NCBI GenBank assembly: GCA_040002595.1
Contig: JBDUED010000096.1
Coordinates: 1-9,087, forward strand
Direction: 5' to 3'
DNA: 9,087 nt
Source of the DNA: Dokdonella_A sp040002595
Lineage (GTDB): Bacteria; Pseudomonadota; Gammaproteobacteria; Xanthomonadales; Rhodanobacteraceae
Shown here: in pieces, positions 1 to 7,175 of the stretch
Layout: each line of letters opens with the position of its first letter
How positions within the stretch are numbered: the first letter of the stretch is position 1
Program-made: the position numbers and the translations under genes
The notes under the pieces: model-generated
The model's input: only the letters and a program-made list of their open reading frames with translations
Told to the model about the DNA's origin: nothing
Database searches by the model: none

Positions 1-1041
1 GTCACCGGCGGCGCCGGCTTCATCGGCGGCAATTTCGTGCTTGACGCATTGGCGCAGGGCGGTTGGCGCATCGTCAATCTCGATGCGCTGACCTATGCCG
101 GCAATCTCGACACCCTGGCGACTGTCGCCGATCGCGCCGACTATGCGTTTGTGCATGGCGACATCGGCGACGCGGACTGCGTGCAGCGCGTGCTGGCGGA
201 GCATCAACCCAGTGCCATTGTGAACTTTGCCGCCGAGTCGCATGTCGACCGTTCGATCGATGGGCCGGCGGTATTTGTACAGACGAATGTCGTCGGCACC
301 TTGACCCTGCTCGAATGCGCGCTTGCCTATTGGCGCGCGCTGCCGCTCGACCGTCAGGATGCGTTCCGTTTCCTGCACGTGTCGACGGACGAGGTTTATG
401 GTTCGCTCGGACCGCTCGGACGGTTCCACGAGGAATCGCCGTACCTGCCCAATTCACCGTATTCGGCGTCGAAGGCGGCGTCCGATCACCTGGTGCGCGC
501 GTTCCATCACACCTACGGCTTGCCCGTGTTGACGACAAACTGCTCGAACAATTACGGGCCGTACCAATTTCCGGAAAAGCTCATCCCCCTGATCATCCAC
601 AAGGCACTCGCAGGCGAAGCCTTGCCGGTGTATGGCGATGGCCGCAACGTGCGCGACTGGCTCTACGTCGGCGATCACTGTGCGGCGATTCGCCGCGTGC
701 TGGAGATCGGCCGCGTCGGGGAGGTCTACAACATCGGTGGCGATGCCGAGCGCGAGAACATCCAGGTGGTGAAGACGATTTGCGCGCTGCTCGACGAACG
801 TCGCCCCCTGACGGACGGACGCACGCGCGAATCGTTGATTGCCTACGTCAAGGATCGTCCGGGTCATGACCGGCGTTACGCGATCGATGCGTCGAAGATC
901 AAGCGCGATCTGGGCTGGCGCCAGACTGAAACGTTTGAAAGCGGGCTTGCACGCATGGTCGACTGGTATCTTCAGCATCAGGACTGGGTGCTGCGCGTGC
1001 TCGATGGCAGTTACCGGATGGAACGCTTGGGCGGACTCTGA
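1..1041 (+). CDS. rfbB: dTDP-glucose 4,6-dehydratase (RmlB), 5' end truncated by window edge
   Basis: Cytoplasmic short-chain dehydrogenase-type enzyme converting dTDP-D-glucose to dTDP-4-keto-6-deoxy-D-glucose with bound NAD+, the second step of dTDP-L-rhamnose synthesis. The frame is open from base 1; codons 1-12 read VTGGAGFIGGNF, the Rossmann nucleotide-binding loop, so the GTG at 37 is not the start and only a few N-terminal residues are missing. Counting from base 1, the catalytic Thr-Asp-Glu of STDEVYG lies at residues 129-131 and the YSASK pair Tyr154/Lys158 follows. SNNYGPYQFPEKLIPL and the GDGRNVRDWLYVGDHC substrate-binding segment are also classical RmlB. The visible 346 codons match the family's roughly 350 residues. 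It is the first visible gene of the rml block; its promoter would lie outside the window. RmlB is favoured over other epimerase-like homologues because of the TDE motif and the adjacent rfbA, rfbC and rfbD. Confidence 0.97.
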   Translation, partial: VTGGAGFIGGNFVLDALAQGGWRIVNLDALTYAGNLDTLATVADRADYAFVHGDIGDADCVQRVLAEHQPSAIVNFAAESHVDRSIDGPAVFVQTNVVGTLTLLECALAYWRALPLDRQDAFRFLHVSTDEVYGSLGPLGRFHEESPYLPNSPYSASKAASDHLVRAFHHTYGLPVLTTNCSNNYGPYQFPEKLIPLIIHKALAGEALPVYGDGRNVRDWLYVGDHCAAIRRVLEIGRVGEVYNIGGDAERENIQVVKTICALLDERRPLTDGRTRESLIAYVKDRPGHDRRYAIDASKIKRDLGWRQTETFESGLARMVDWYLQHQDWVLRVLDGSYRMERLGGL

Positions 1042-1050
1042 AAAACGCCC

Positions 1051-1127
1051 GTGGGAGCGGCGGAAGCCGCGATGCCTTGATCATCCCCCACTAGCCACAG
1101 GGCATCGCGGCTTACACCGCTCCCCAC
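1051..1127. repeat. Inverted pair of REP-like palindromic elements between rfbB and rfbA
   Basis: The left arm at 1051-1076 starts GTGGGAGCGG and ends GCCGCGATGCC. The right arm at 1101-1127 is its reverse complement apart from two mismatches and one extra base, with a 24-base spacer at 1077-1100. Each arm carries its own small hairpin: GCGGC-GGAA-GCCGC at 1057-1070 on the left, and GCGG/CCGC around a 6-base loop at 1107-1120 on the right. This layout, a GTGGGAG head followed by a GC-rich palindrome and two copies in opposite orientation, resembles the REP/BIME elements spread by RAYT transposases in Pseudomonas and Xanthomonadales. As RNA the two arms could form one long stem between the rfbB stop and the rfbA start. 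No T-run follows, so it is not a typical intrinsic terminator. The REP assignment is by resemblance, since only one locus is visible. Confidence 0.75.
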
Positions 1128-1141
1128 ACGATTCATGCAGC

Positions 1142-1145
1142 GAGG
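1142..1145 (+). promoter_or_regulatory. Ribosome binding site that fixes the GTG start of rfbA
   Basis: GAGG sits 8 bases before the GTG at 1154. The same reading frame stays open upstream into rfbB, but no in-frame ATG or GTG closer than the distant upstream extension has such spacing, and the conserved GIILAGGSGTR motif begins just after this GTG. It is a modest Shine-Dalgarno match. Confidence 0.5.
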
Positions 1146-1153
1146 CATCACAC

Positions 1154-2041
1154 GTGGCAACCACAAAAGGCATCATCCTCGCGGGCGGCTCCGGCACGCG
1201 GCTGTATCCGGTGACGCGGGCAATCAGCAAGCAGTTGCTGCCGATCTACGACAAGCCGATGATTTATTACCCGCTGTCGACGCTCATGCTCGCCGGCATC
1301 CGTGATGTGCTCATCATCAACACGCCACACGAGCAAGCCTTGTTCCAGCACCTGCTTGGCGATGGTTCGCAGTGGGGCATCTCGATCCGCTACGCCGTGC
1401 AGCCGTCTCCGGATGGTCTGGCACAGGCATTCCTGATCGGGCGCGCGTTTGTCGCCGGCGAGCCGTGTTGCCTGGTGCTCGGCGACAATATTTTCTATGG
1501 CCACGGCTTTACGGAAACGCTCGCGCGCGCGGCCTCGCGCGAACGCGGTGCGACGGTGTTCGGTTACTGGGTGCGCGATCCGGAGCGTTACGGGGTCGCC
1601 AACTTCGACGCGCGGGGTCGCGTGATCGGATTGGAGGAAAAACCACGCGAACCGCGTTCGAACTGGGCGGTGACCGGGCTGTATTTTTACGATGCAATGG
1701 CATGCGACTACGCCGCCGCACTCAAGCCATCGGTGCGCGGCGAGCTTGAAATCACCGATCTCAACCGACGCTATCTCGACGATGGGGCCTTGATGCTCGA
1801 AAAACTCGGCCGCGGCTATGCCTGGCTCGACACCGGCACCCACGAATCGCTGGTCGAAGCGTCCAACTATGTCGAGACGATTGAACGGCGTCAGGGTTTG
1901 AAGGTGTGCTGTCCGGAAGAGATCGCTTTCGTGCAAGGCTGGATTGATGCCGAGCAGGTGCTTGCGCTGGCCGCCCCGTTGTCCAAAAACGGATATGGCC
2001 AGTATCTTCAGGATCTGGTGAAGCAGGGTCGGGCCTCGTGA
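1154..2041 (+). CDS. rfbA: Glucose-1-phosphate thymidylyltransferase (RmlA)
   Basis: Cytoplasmic nucleotidyltransferase joining alpha-D-glucose-1-phosphate and dTTP to give dTDP-glucose and pyrophosphate, the first and usually feedback-inhibited step of the dTDP-L-rhamnose pathway. The 295-residue length from the GTG start fits the family's 290-295. The signature loop GGSGTRLYP covers residues 11-19 with the conserved Lys26 in the following helix (ISKQLLPIYDKP). The metal-binding Asp111 is in LGDNIFYG. EEKPREPRSNWAVTGLYFYD, EITDLN and WLDTGTHESLVEASNYVE are further RmlA landmarks. The frame extends upstream to 839, but that part overlaps rfbB and shows no homologous motif, so GTG 1154 was chosen. 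It follows rfbB after a 112-base gap filled by a palindromic repeat, and its stop overlaps the rfbC start (GTGA), implying translational coupling. Confidence 0.97.
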   Translation: MATTKGIILAGGSGTRLYPVTRAISKQLLPIYDKPMIYYPLSTLMLAGIRDVLIINTPHEQALFQHLLGDGSQWGISIRYAVQPSPDGLAQAFLIGRAFVAGEPCCLVLGDNIFYGHGFTETLARAASRERGATVFGYWVRDPERYGVANFDARGRVIGLEEKPREPRSNWAVTGLYFYDAMACDYAAALKPSVRGELEITDLNRRYLDDGALMLEKLGRGYAWLDTGTHESLVEASNYVETIERRQGLKVCCPEEIAFVQGWIDAEQVLALAAPLSKNGYGQYLQDLVKQGRAS

Positions 2042-2595
2042 AGATCATCAAGACGCCATTGGCGGGATGCGTGGTGATCGAACCGACCGTGCACGGCGAC
2101 GCACGCGGGTTTTTTTACGAAAGTTTCAACGCTGCGCGCTTTGCCGAAGCCGGGTTCGACCTGACATTCGTGCAAACCAATGTCTCGCGTTCGGCGCAGG
2201 GCGTGTTGCGCGGCCTGCATTACCAATGGCCGCATCCGCAAGGCAAACTGGTCAGCGTGGTCGAAGGCGAGGTCTACGATGTCGCGGTTGATATTCGCTC
2301 CGGCTCGCCAACCTTCGGGCGCTGGGCCGCGGCCATCCTCTCTGCCGACAACAAGCGCCATTTCTGGGTGCCGGAAGGCTTTGCGCACGGGTTTGCGGTT
2401 TTGTCCGACAACGCGACCTTTGTCTACCAGTGCACCGCGCCGTATGACCGCGCCTGCGATGCCGGCATTCGCTGGAACGATGCCGCGCTCGCGATCGACT
2501 GGCCGCTCGCGCAGCCGCTGCTATCAGACAAGGATCAGCGCGCGCCGTTTCTCGCGGACGTGGCGCGCGAGAAGCTGCCGGCGTATTTGGCATGA
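2038..2595 (+). CDS. rfbC: dTDP-4-dehydrorhamnose 3,5-epimerase (RmlC)
   Basis: Cupin-fold cytoplasmic epimerase that inverts C3 and C5 of dTDP-4-keto-6-deoxy-D-glucose to give dTDP-4-keto-L-rhamnose, the third step of the pathway. The 185 residues match the family length. The hallmark VLRGLHYQ holds the probable catalytic base His61, followed by Lys70 (QGKLV), VPEGFAHGF at 111-119, Tyr130 in FVYQC, and the C-terminal LLSDKD segment at 161-166 with the conserved acidic residue. The GTG start lies inside the rfbA stop region, a 4-base GTGA overlap, with AGGG at 2025-2028 as a plausible ribosome binding site within rfbA. MKII is the usual N-terminus for RmlC, which supports this start. Codons for residues 25-27 include a run of seven T (2110-2116), unusual in this GC-rich frame but leaving the gene intact. 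Confidence 0.97.
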   Translation: MKIIKTPLAGCVVIEPTVHGDARGFFYESFNAARFAEAGFDLTFVQTNVSRSAQGVLRGLHYQWPHPQGKLVSVVEGEVYDVAVDIRSGSPTFGRWAAAILSADNKRHFWVPEGFAHGFAVLSDNATFVYQCTAPYDRACDAGIRWNDAALAIDWPLAQPLLSDKDQRAPFLADVAREKLPAYLA

Positions 2596-2626
2596 ATGAT
2601 TTGCCACTCGATCGTCCGACGGCGCG

Positions 2627-3574
2627 ATGAAAATTCTCCTGCTCGGCGCCAACGGCCAGATCGGTTTCGAACTGCTGCGCACGCTCGCGCCGTTCGGCGA
2701 GGTTGTCGCAGCAACGCGAAGCGGCAAGCTCGCGGATGGAACGCTCTGTCAACGCGCCGATCTTGACCATCCTCCATCGCTGACGCGCGCGCTCGACGAC
2801 GCAAACGCGGGAATCATCGTCAATGCGGCCGCCTATACGGCCGTTGATCGCGCTGAGGACGAGCCGGAACGTGCGGATCGCGTCAACCATCGCGCGGTCG
2901 GCGAAATCGGCGACTGGGCTGCGCGACATGGCGCGCTGGTCGTGCATTACTCCACCGACTACGTGTTCGATGGGCGCGCAACGCAGCCGTATCGCGAAGA
3001 TGACCCAACCGCGCCACTTGGTGTGTACGGTCGCAGCAAGCTTGCCGGCGACGAGGCGTTGCGCGCGAGTGGCGCGGCTCACCTTGTTTTTCGCACAGCA
3101 TGGGTTTACGCCGCGCGCGGAAACAACTTCCTGCGCACCATGTTGCGCCTCGGTGCGAAAAGCGAAGAACTGCGGATTGTCGCCGACCAGATTGGCGCGC
3201 CTACGCCAGCCGGCTTGATCGCCGACGCAACGCTCACGGCGTTGGCGCATTGGCGCGATGCGGATGCTCAAGCCAGGGGTGCGCTGGCGGGTGTCTACCA
3301 CATGGTCGCCGGCGGTCAGTGCAGTTGGTACGATTTCGCCAACGCGATAATTGTCGAGGCCACCGCGCGCGAAGTGCTGGCTCATGCGCCTGCTGTTGTT
3401 CCCATCGCGACTGTCGATTATCCCACCCGGGCGCGACGACCGGCATACTCGGTGCTCGACAGCGCAAAGCTTGCAAGCACGTTCGGGCTACAATTGGCGG
3501 ATTGGCGCGAGGGGATGCGCGCAGTGCTTGGGGAAGTCGCGGCGCACACACTACCCTCCCAACCTTCCCCTTGA
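2627..3574 (+). CDS. rfbD: dTDP-4-dehydrorhamnose reductase (RmlD)
   Basis: Cytoplasmic NAD(P)H-dependent reductase making dTDP-L-rhamnose, the last step of the pathway. The N-terminus is a Rossmann loop, MKILLLGANGQIG, with glycines at 7, 10 and 13, so the ATG at 2627 is at the expected place although no clear Shine-Dalgarno sequence precedes it. AAYTAVDRAEDEP is the typical RmlD motif after strand 4. STDYVFDG places the catalytic Thr at 110, and YGRSK gives Tyr134/Lys138. FRTAWVYAARGNNFLRTML and ADQIGAPT are further family signatures, and the C-terminal RRPAYSVLDSAKL is the substrate-binding end. The protein is 315 residues, about 15 longer than typical RmlD; the extra tail (AAHTLPSQPSP) and the stop codon coincide with a palindromic sequence at 3551-3581. 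It starts 31 bases after rfbC. Confidence 0.96.
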   Translation: MKILLLGANGQIGFELLRTLAPFGEVVAATRSGKLADGTLCQRADLDHPPSLTRALDDANAGIIVNAAAYTAVDRAEDEPERADRVNHRAVGEIGDWAARHGALVVHYSTDYVFDGRATQPYREDDPTAPLGVYGRSKLAGDEALRASGAAHLVFRTAWVYAARGNNFLRTMLRLGAKSEELRIVADQIGAPTPAGLIADATLTALAHWRDADAQARGALAGVYHMVAGGQCSWYDFANAIIVEATAREVLAHAPAVVPIATVDYPTRARRPAYSVLDSAKLASTFGLQLADWREGMRAVLGEVAAHTLPSQPSP

Positions 3575-3581
3575 AGGGAAG
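3551..3581 (+). repeat. Palindromic CT-rich sequence at the 3' end of rfbD, possible weak terminator or dispersed repeat
   Basis: CTACCCTCCCAACC leads into a hairpin with CTTCCC at 3564-3569 and GGGAAG at 3576-3581 around a 6-base loop that contains the rfbD stop codon. CGTTTTGT follows directly, so the structure has the outline of a short intrinsic terminator, though the stem is only 6 bp and the T-run 4 bases. CCCTCCC...CCCCTTGAAGGG also resembles CT-rich palindromic repeats common between genes of Xanthomonadales; that resemblance is from memory and cannot be tested with one copy. If it acts as a terminator, it would lower manC transcription relative to the rml genes. Confidence 0.35.
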
Positions 3582-3622
3582 CGTTTTGTACCGGCAACTC
3601 GCTGTCGTGGAGTCCTGAAGAA

Positions 3623-5071
3623 ATGCTCGTACCTGTAATCCTTTCCGGCGGCGCCGGCACGCGGCTGTGGCCGGTTTCGCGCAGTGCATATCCAAAACCC
3701 TTCATGCGCATGGGCGATGGCGAATCGCTGTTGAAGAAAACGCTCGATCGCGCCTTGCGTCTTGCGGATGGCGGACAGGTGCTGACCGTGACCGGCCGCG
3801 ACTATTATTTTCTGACCCGCGACGAATACGCGCAGCATGCCAGTGCTGATCTGGACAAGTTGCCGTTCCTTCTCGAACCGGGTGGGCGCAATACCGCTCC
3901 AGCGGTTGTGCTGGCGGCGCTGCACGCGCGCGATCATGTCGGTGCTGACGCAGTGCTGATGATCCTGCCGGCCGATCACCTGATCCGCGATCTCGACGCG
4001 TTTGTCGCCGACGCAATGCGCGCTGCCGCACTCGCCAACGATGGCTGGCTGGTCACGTTCGGGATCCGGCCGACGCATCCGGAAACCGGCTTTGGCTATA
4101 TCCGGATGGGCGATTCGATCAAGATGGATGCGGCTGACTCACTCGGTCGTCAGGTCGGCGCGTTCGTCGAGAAACCGGACATGCAGACCGCCGAAAGCTA
4201 TGTCGCATCCGGCGATTACGTGTGGAATTCCGGCATGTTCTGTTTTCGCGCCGACGCGTTGCTCGATGTTGCGGCAAACGTCTGCCCCGATGTGTTGGCG
4301 GCCGCGCAAGCCTGCCACGATCAAGCGCTCAATCACGAAAGCCCGATCGAATTCGCGCGAGAGGCCTTTCTTGCCCAGCCCGATATCTCGATCGACTACG
4401 CCATCATGGAGCGCGCGCCTAAGGTAGCGGTCGTGCCGGCGCTGTTCGACTGGAGCGATATTGGCTCGTGGAAGGCCATGAGCGATCTTGACGAAGCCGA
4501 CGACGATGGCAATCGCGTGCGTGGCCAGGCGATCCTGGTCGAGAGCGAGAACTGCTACATCCAGTCCGGCACGCGCATGGTCGCGGCAGTCGGGGTGAAG
4601 GATCTGGTCATTGTCGACACCGGCGATGCGGTACTCGTGTCGCATCGCGAGCGCGCACAGCAGGTCAAGCTCGTGGTCGAACGATTGCGCGCAACCAACC
4701 ACGCTGCCGCGAGCGTGCACCAGACCGTGCACCGTCCGTGGGGCAGCTACACGGTTCTCGAAGATGCCGCGGACTGCAAGGTCAAGCGCCTCGTGGTCAA
4801 ACCGGGGCATGTGCTGTCACTGCAATTGCACCATCGACGCAGCGAGCACTGGACGGTCGTGGAAGGGACCGCCAAGGTACGCATCGGTGAACGCGAGCTG
4901 CTGCTCAACCGCAACGAGTCGGCCTACATTCCGCTCAATACCGTGCACCGACTTGAAAATCCAACCGCCACCGACATTCATTTGATCGAAGTGCAGTGCG
5001 GCGATTATTTTGGCGAAGATGACATTGTACGTCTGGAAGATCGCTATGGACGCGTGCCAGCGAAGGGCTGA
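3623..5071 (+). CDS. manC: Bifunctional mannose-1-phosphate guanylyltransferase / mannose-6-phosphate isomerase (ManC/XanB/AlgA type)
   Basis: Cytoplasmic two-domain enzyme, 482 residues, the usual length of type II PMI-GMP proteins. The N-terminal domain is the GDP-mannose pyrophosphorylase: LSGGAGTRLWPVSR (loop at 9-14), PADHLI, FVEKP at 181-185 with the signature Lys184, VWNSGMF, and SIDYAIMER followed by DWSDIGSW. The C-terminal cupin domain is the zinc-dependent isomerase that makes mannose-6-phosphate from fructose-6-phosphate: VHRPWGSY opens it, QLHHRRSEHW at 401-410 gives probable metal ligands, and IPLNTVHRLEN and EVQCGDYFGEDDIVRLEDRYGR close it. GGAG at 3609-3612 lies 10 bases before the ATG. 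It follows the rml genes on the same strand, an arrangement known for xanB in Xanthomonas. The phosphomannomutase needed between its two reactions (XanA/AlgC type) is not in the window. Its product GDP-mannose would feed LPS or exopolysaccharide synthesis. Confidence 0.96.
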   Translation: MLVPVILSGGAGTRLWPVSRSAYPKPFMRMGDGESLLKKTLDRALRLADGGQVLTVTGRDYYFLTRDEYAQHASADLDKLPFLLEPGGRNTAPAVVLAALHARDHVGADAVLMILPADHLIRDLDAFVADAMRAAALANDGWLVTFGIRPTHPETGFGYIRMGDSIKMDAADSLGRQVGAFVEKPDMQTAESYVASGDYVWNSGMFCFRADALLDVAANVCPDVLAAAQACHDQALNHESPIEFAREAFLAQPDISIDYAIMERAPKVAVVPALFDWSDIGSWKAMSDLDEADDDGNRVRGQAILVESENCYIQSGTRMVAAVGVKDLVIVDTGDAVLVSHRERAQQVKLVVERLRATNHAAASVHQTVHRPWGSYTVLEDAADCKVKRLVVKPGHVLSLQLHHRRSEHWTVVEGTAKVRIGERELLLNRNESAYIPLNTVHRLENPTATDIHLIEVQCGDYFGEDDIVRLEDRYGRVPAKG

Positions 5072-5106
5072 GTGGTCGTAGCAGGGTTAAGTACACAACC
5101 GACAAA

Positions 5107-5111
5107 AAGGA
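5107..5111 (+). promoter_or_regulatory. Ribosome binding site deciding between GTG and ATG starts of the first S9 peptidase
   Basis: AAGGA is 7 bases before the ATG at 5119 but only 4 bases before the adjoining in-frame GTG at 5116. The wider spacing is closer to optimal, so ATG 5119 is preferred. The difference is one residue. Confidence 0.55.
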
Positions 5112-5118
5112 ATTTGTG

Positions 5119-7113
5119 ATGCCGCTGTTGCGCTGGTCGTTCTCTGCTTTTATCGCCCTGATCGCTTGTCTTGGCAGCCATCGCGCAAATGCCGCGGTAC
5201 CGCTGGCGGATTTTTCGCGCCACGCGCAATTCCACGACATCAAGATCTCGCCCGGCGGTGACTACCTTGCCGCCAGCGCCATCGTCGACGGCAAGACCGT
5301 CCTGTCGCTGATCCACCTGGCCGACATGAAGGGCGTCAACCTGCGCCCGCGCGAAAGCCGCGAACTGGCCGACTTCTGGTGGGTTGCGCCGAATCGCGTG
5401 ATGTACACGATTGGAGAGCGCTACGGCGCACTCGAGCAGCCTTCCTCTACCGGCGAGATGTACGCGGTCAACGCGGACGGCACCGGCGACGGCATCATCT
5501 ATGGCTACCGCATGGGCAACCAGGGCGCGACCCACATTGCGCACGGGACCAGCCAGCGCGCCTACGCGACACTGGTCGATCCGCTGCGCGAGGACCCGCA
5601 CCACGCGCTGATCGCAACCCATGCATGGAATGGCAGCACGATCGGTGTATTTCCTGAGGTTGCGCGGATCGATCTTTTCACCGGTGTGACCAACCCGGTC
5701 ACCACGTCGCCGATGCGCGATGCCTCGTTCCTGACTGACAACCACGGCGCAGTGCGCTTCGCGCATGGCTACGCCTACGACCCCACCGGAAATGAGATCG
5801 AGAGAGTCTGGTATCGCGCCGGCGATGGCAAGGATTGGGAGCTGATACTGGACGAGAGCAGGGACCACCAGCGCGCGGTTCCACTCGCCTTCGATCGCAA
5901 GGAAGCGCAGGTCTACATGAGTTGCAGCAGTGAGCACGGCGCGGGCGGCCTGTGCACATGGGATGTCGCGACGCGCAAGTTCACTCGCATCTGGAGTGGT
6001 ACGCCAACCGACGTCGACAGCCTGGTTTCCTCATTCGATGCAAAGGATGTCATAGCAATCCGCTCAATGCCCGGCCGCAGCGCAACGACCCTGATCGACA
6101 AGAAGGCCCCCGAGGCGAATCTGCTGGTTGGCTTGATGCAACAATTTCCCGGTGAGGATGTGCGCATTACCAGCAGCACGCCTGACGGCAGCAAAGTCGT
6201 TTTCCTGGTCGCGAGCGACCGCAATCCGGGCGAGTTTTTCCTCTATGACGGCAGCGCGCGCAAGGCGACCTTCCTGTTTGCGCGCAGACCGTGGGTCAAG
6301 CCCGAGCAAATGGTTGCGGTGGAACCGATCGCACTCAAGGCGCGCGATGGTCTCGATCTTCACGGCTACCTGACCCGTCCTCCCGGCAAAGCCGACGCCA
6401 AGAACCTGCCGCTGGTCGTGTTCGTGCATGGGGGTCCCTATTACATTCGCGACCGCTGGGATTTCGATCCGGAAGTACAACTGCTCGCCAGCCGGGGCTA
6501 CGCCGTTTTGCAGGTCAACTTCCGAGGCTCAGGCGATTACGGCTACGACTTCGTGCGCGCCGGTTTTCGCGAATGGGGCGGCAAGATGCAGGACGACGTG
6601 ACCGATGCGACGCGTTGGGCGATCACCCAAGGCGTCGCCGACCCGAAACGTGTCTGCATCTTCGGCGCCAGCTATGGCGGTTACGCCGCACTTGAAGGCG
6701 CTGTGAAGGAACCCGATCTCTACCGATGCGCGATTGGCTACGTCGGCGTCTACGACCTGGCTCTGATGCGCTCACGTGGCGACATTCCACAAACGGTATT
6801 CGGCGAAAACTATCTGAAGATGGTGCTTGGCGAGGACGACGCGGTGTTGTCGGCCCGCTCGCCGGTTGCGCATATCGACCGCCTCAAGGCGAAGGTGATG
6901 CTGGTCGTAGGCGGACAGGACACCCGCGTGCCCCCGGTGCAAGGCGAAGCGATGCATTCGGCCTTGAACAAGGCGCATATCGAACACGAATGGCTGTACC
7001 AGCGGACTGAAGGCCACGGGTTCTATGACGAAAAGAACCGGCTCGACCTGTTCGAGAAAGTCACCGCGTTTCTCGATCGCACTATCGGAGCTTCAGCGAC
7101 TCCGTCTCCCTGA
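5119..7113 (+). CDS. Exported S9-family (prolyl oligopeptidase type) serine peptidase, complete
   Basis: Predicted exported serine peptidase, 664 residues, acting on small peptides in the periplasm or at the envelope; substrate specificity cannot be read from sequence. The N-terminus has one Arg, a hydrophobic stretch at 6-18, then SHRANA|A, a possible signal peptidase I site after residue 25. LIAC at 14-17 also fits a lipobox, so it could instead be a lipoprotein anchored at Cys17. Residues about 30-390 are propeller-like (ISPGGDYLAAS near the start). The C-terminal alpha/beta-hydrolase domain shows VHGGP at 436-440, NFRGSGDYG, the nucleophile Ser518 in GASYGGYA, Asp601 in GGQDTRVP and His633 in EGHGFYD, a complete triad in the expected order. 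Cys269 and Cys279 are close enough for a disulfide, which would fit export. The gene begins 47 bases after manC; functional linkage to sugar synthesis is not evident. The architecture is closest to the S9C acylaminoacyl-peptidase/DPP group. Confidence 0.92.
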   Translation: MPLLRWSFSAFIALIACLGSHRANAAVPLADFSRHAQFHDIKISPGGDYLAASAIVDGKTVLSLIHLADMKGVNLRPRESRELADFWWVAPNRVMYTIGERYGALEQPSSTGEMYAVNADGTGDGIIYGYRMGNQGATHIAHGTSQRAYATLVDPLREDPHHALIATHAWNGSTIGVFPEVARIDLFTGVTNPVTTSPMRDASFLTDNHGAVRFAHGYAYDPTGNEIERVWYRAGDGKDWELILDESRDHQRAVPLAFDRKEAQVYMSCSSEHGAGGLCTWDVATRKFTRIWSGTPTDVDSLVSSFDAKDVIAIRSMPGRSATTLIDKKAPEANLLVGLMQQFPGEDVRITSSTPDGSKVVFLVASDRNPGEFFLYDGSARKATFLFARRPWVKPEQMVAVEPIALKARDGLDLHGYLTRPPGKADAKNLPLVVFVHGGPYYIRDRWDFDPEVQLLASRGYAVLQVNFRGSGDYGYDFVRAGFREWGGKMQDDVTDATRWAITQGVADPKRVCIFGASYGGYAALEGAVKEPDLYRCAIGYVGVYDLALMRSRGDIPQTVFGENYLKMVLGEDDAVLSARSPVAHIDRLKAKVMLVVGGQDTRVPPVQGEAMHSALNKAHIEHEWLYQRTEGHGFYDEKNRLDLFEKVTAFLDRTIGASATPSP

Positions 7114-7175
7114 GCGATTGCTTTTCAAGGCATGACCTGCATCGCCGGGAGCCACCTGTTGGGCGATGACCAGTC

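Noticed and set aside
37..39. GTG at 37 as the start of rfbB.
   Set aside because: The frame is open to base 1 and the upstream codons encode the essential GGAGFIG cofactor-binding loop, so the gene continues off the left edge.
839..1153. Upstream extension of the rfbA frame to an ATG at 839.
   Set aside because: It overlaps the rfbB coding region and runs through the palindromic repeat; the extra residues are Arg-rich and non-conserved. GTG 1154 has a ribosome binding site and gives the normal RmlA length.
2252..3385. Long open frame on the minus strand (377 codons) opposite rfbC and rfbD.
   Set aside because: It lies wholly opposite two clearly recognised genes and spans their gap. The protein is Arg-rich and shows no family motif. 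Such antisense openness is expected in GC-rich coding DNA.
3100..3618. Plus-strand 172-codon frame overlapping rfbD and the gap to manC.
   Set aside because: Shadow of rfbD in another phase with high Arg and Cys content; it ends in the intergenic palindrome and has no supporting motif or ribosome binding site.
5072..5118. Possible separate promoter for the first S9 peptidase in the gap after manC.
   Set aside because: The 47-base gap contains GTTAAGT, but no acceptable -35 box at the right distance was seen. Read-through from manC or a promoter inside manC remains possible, without sequence support.
5044..5937. Minus-strand open frame (297 codons) opposite the first S9 peptidase.
   Set aside because: Opposite a gene with an intact signal peptide and catalytic triad; no recognisable motif, and its codon phase mirrors the real gene.
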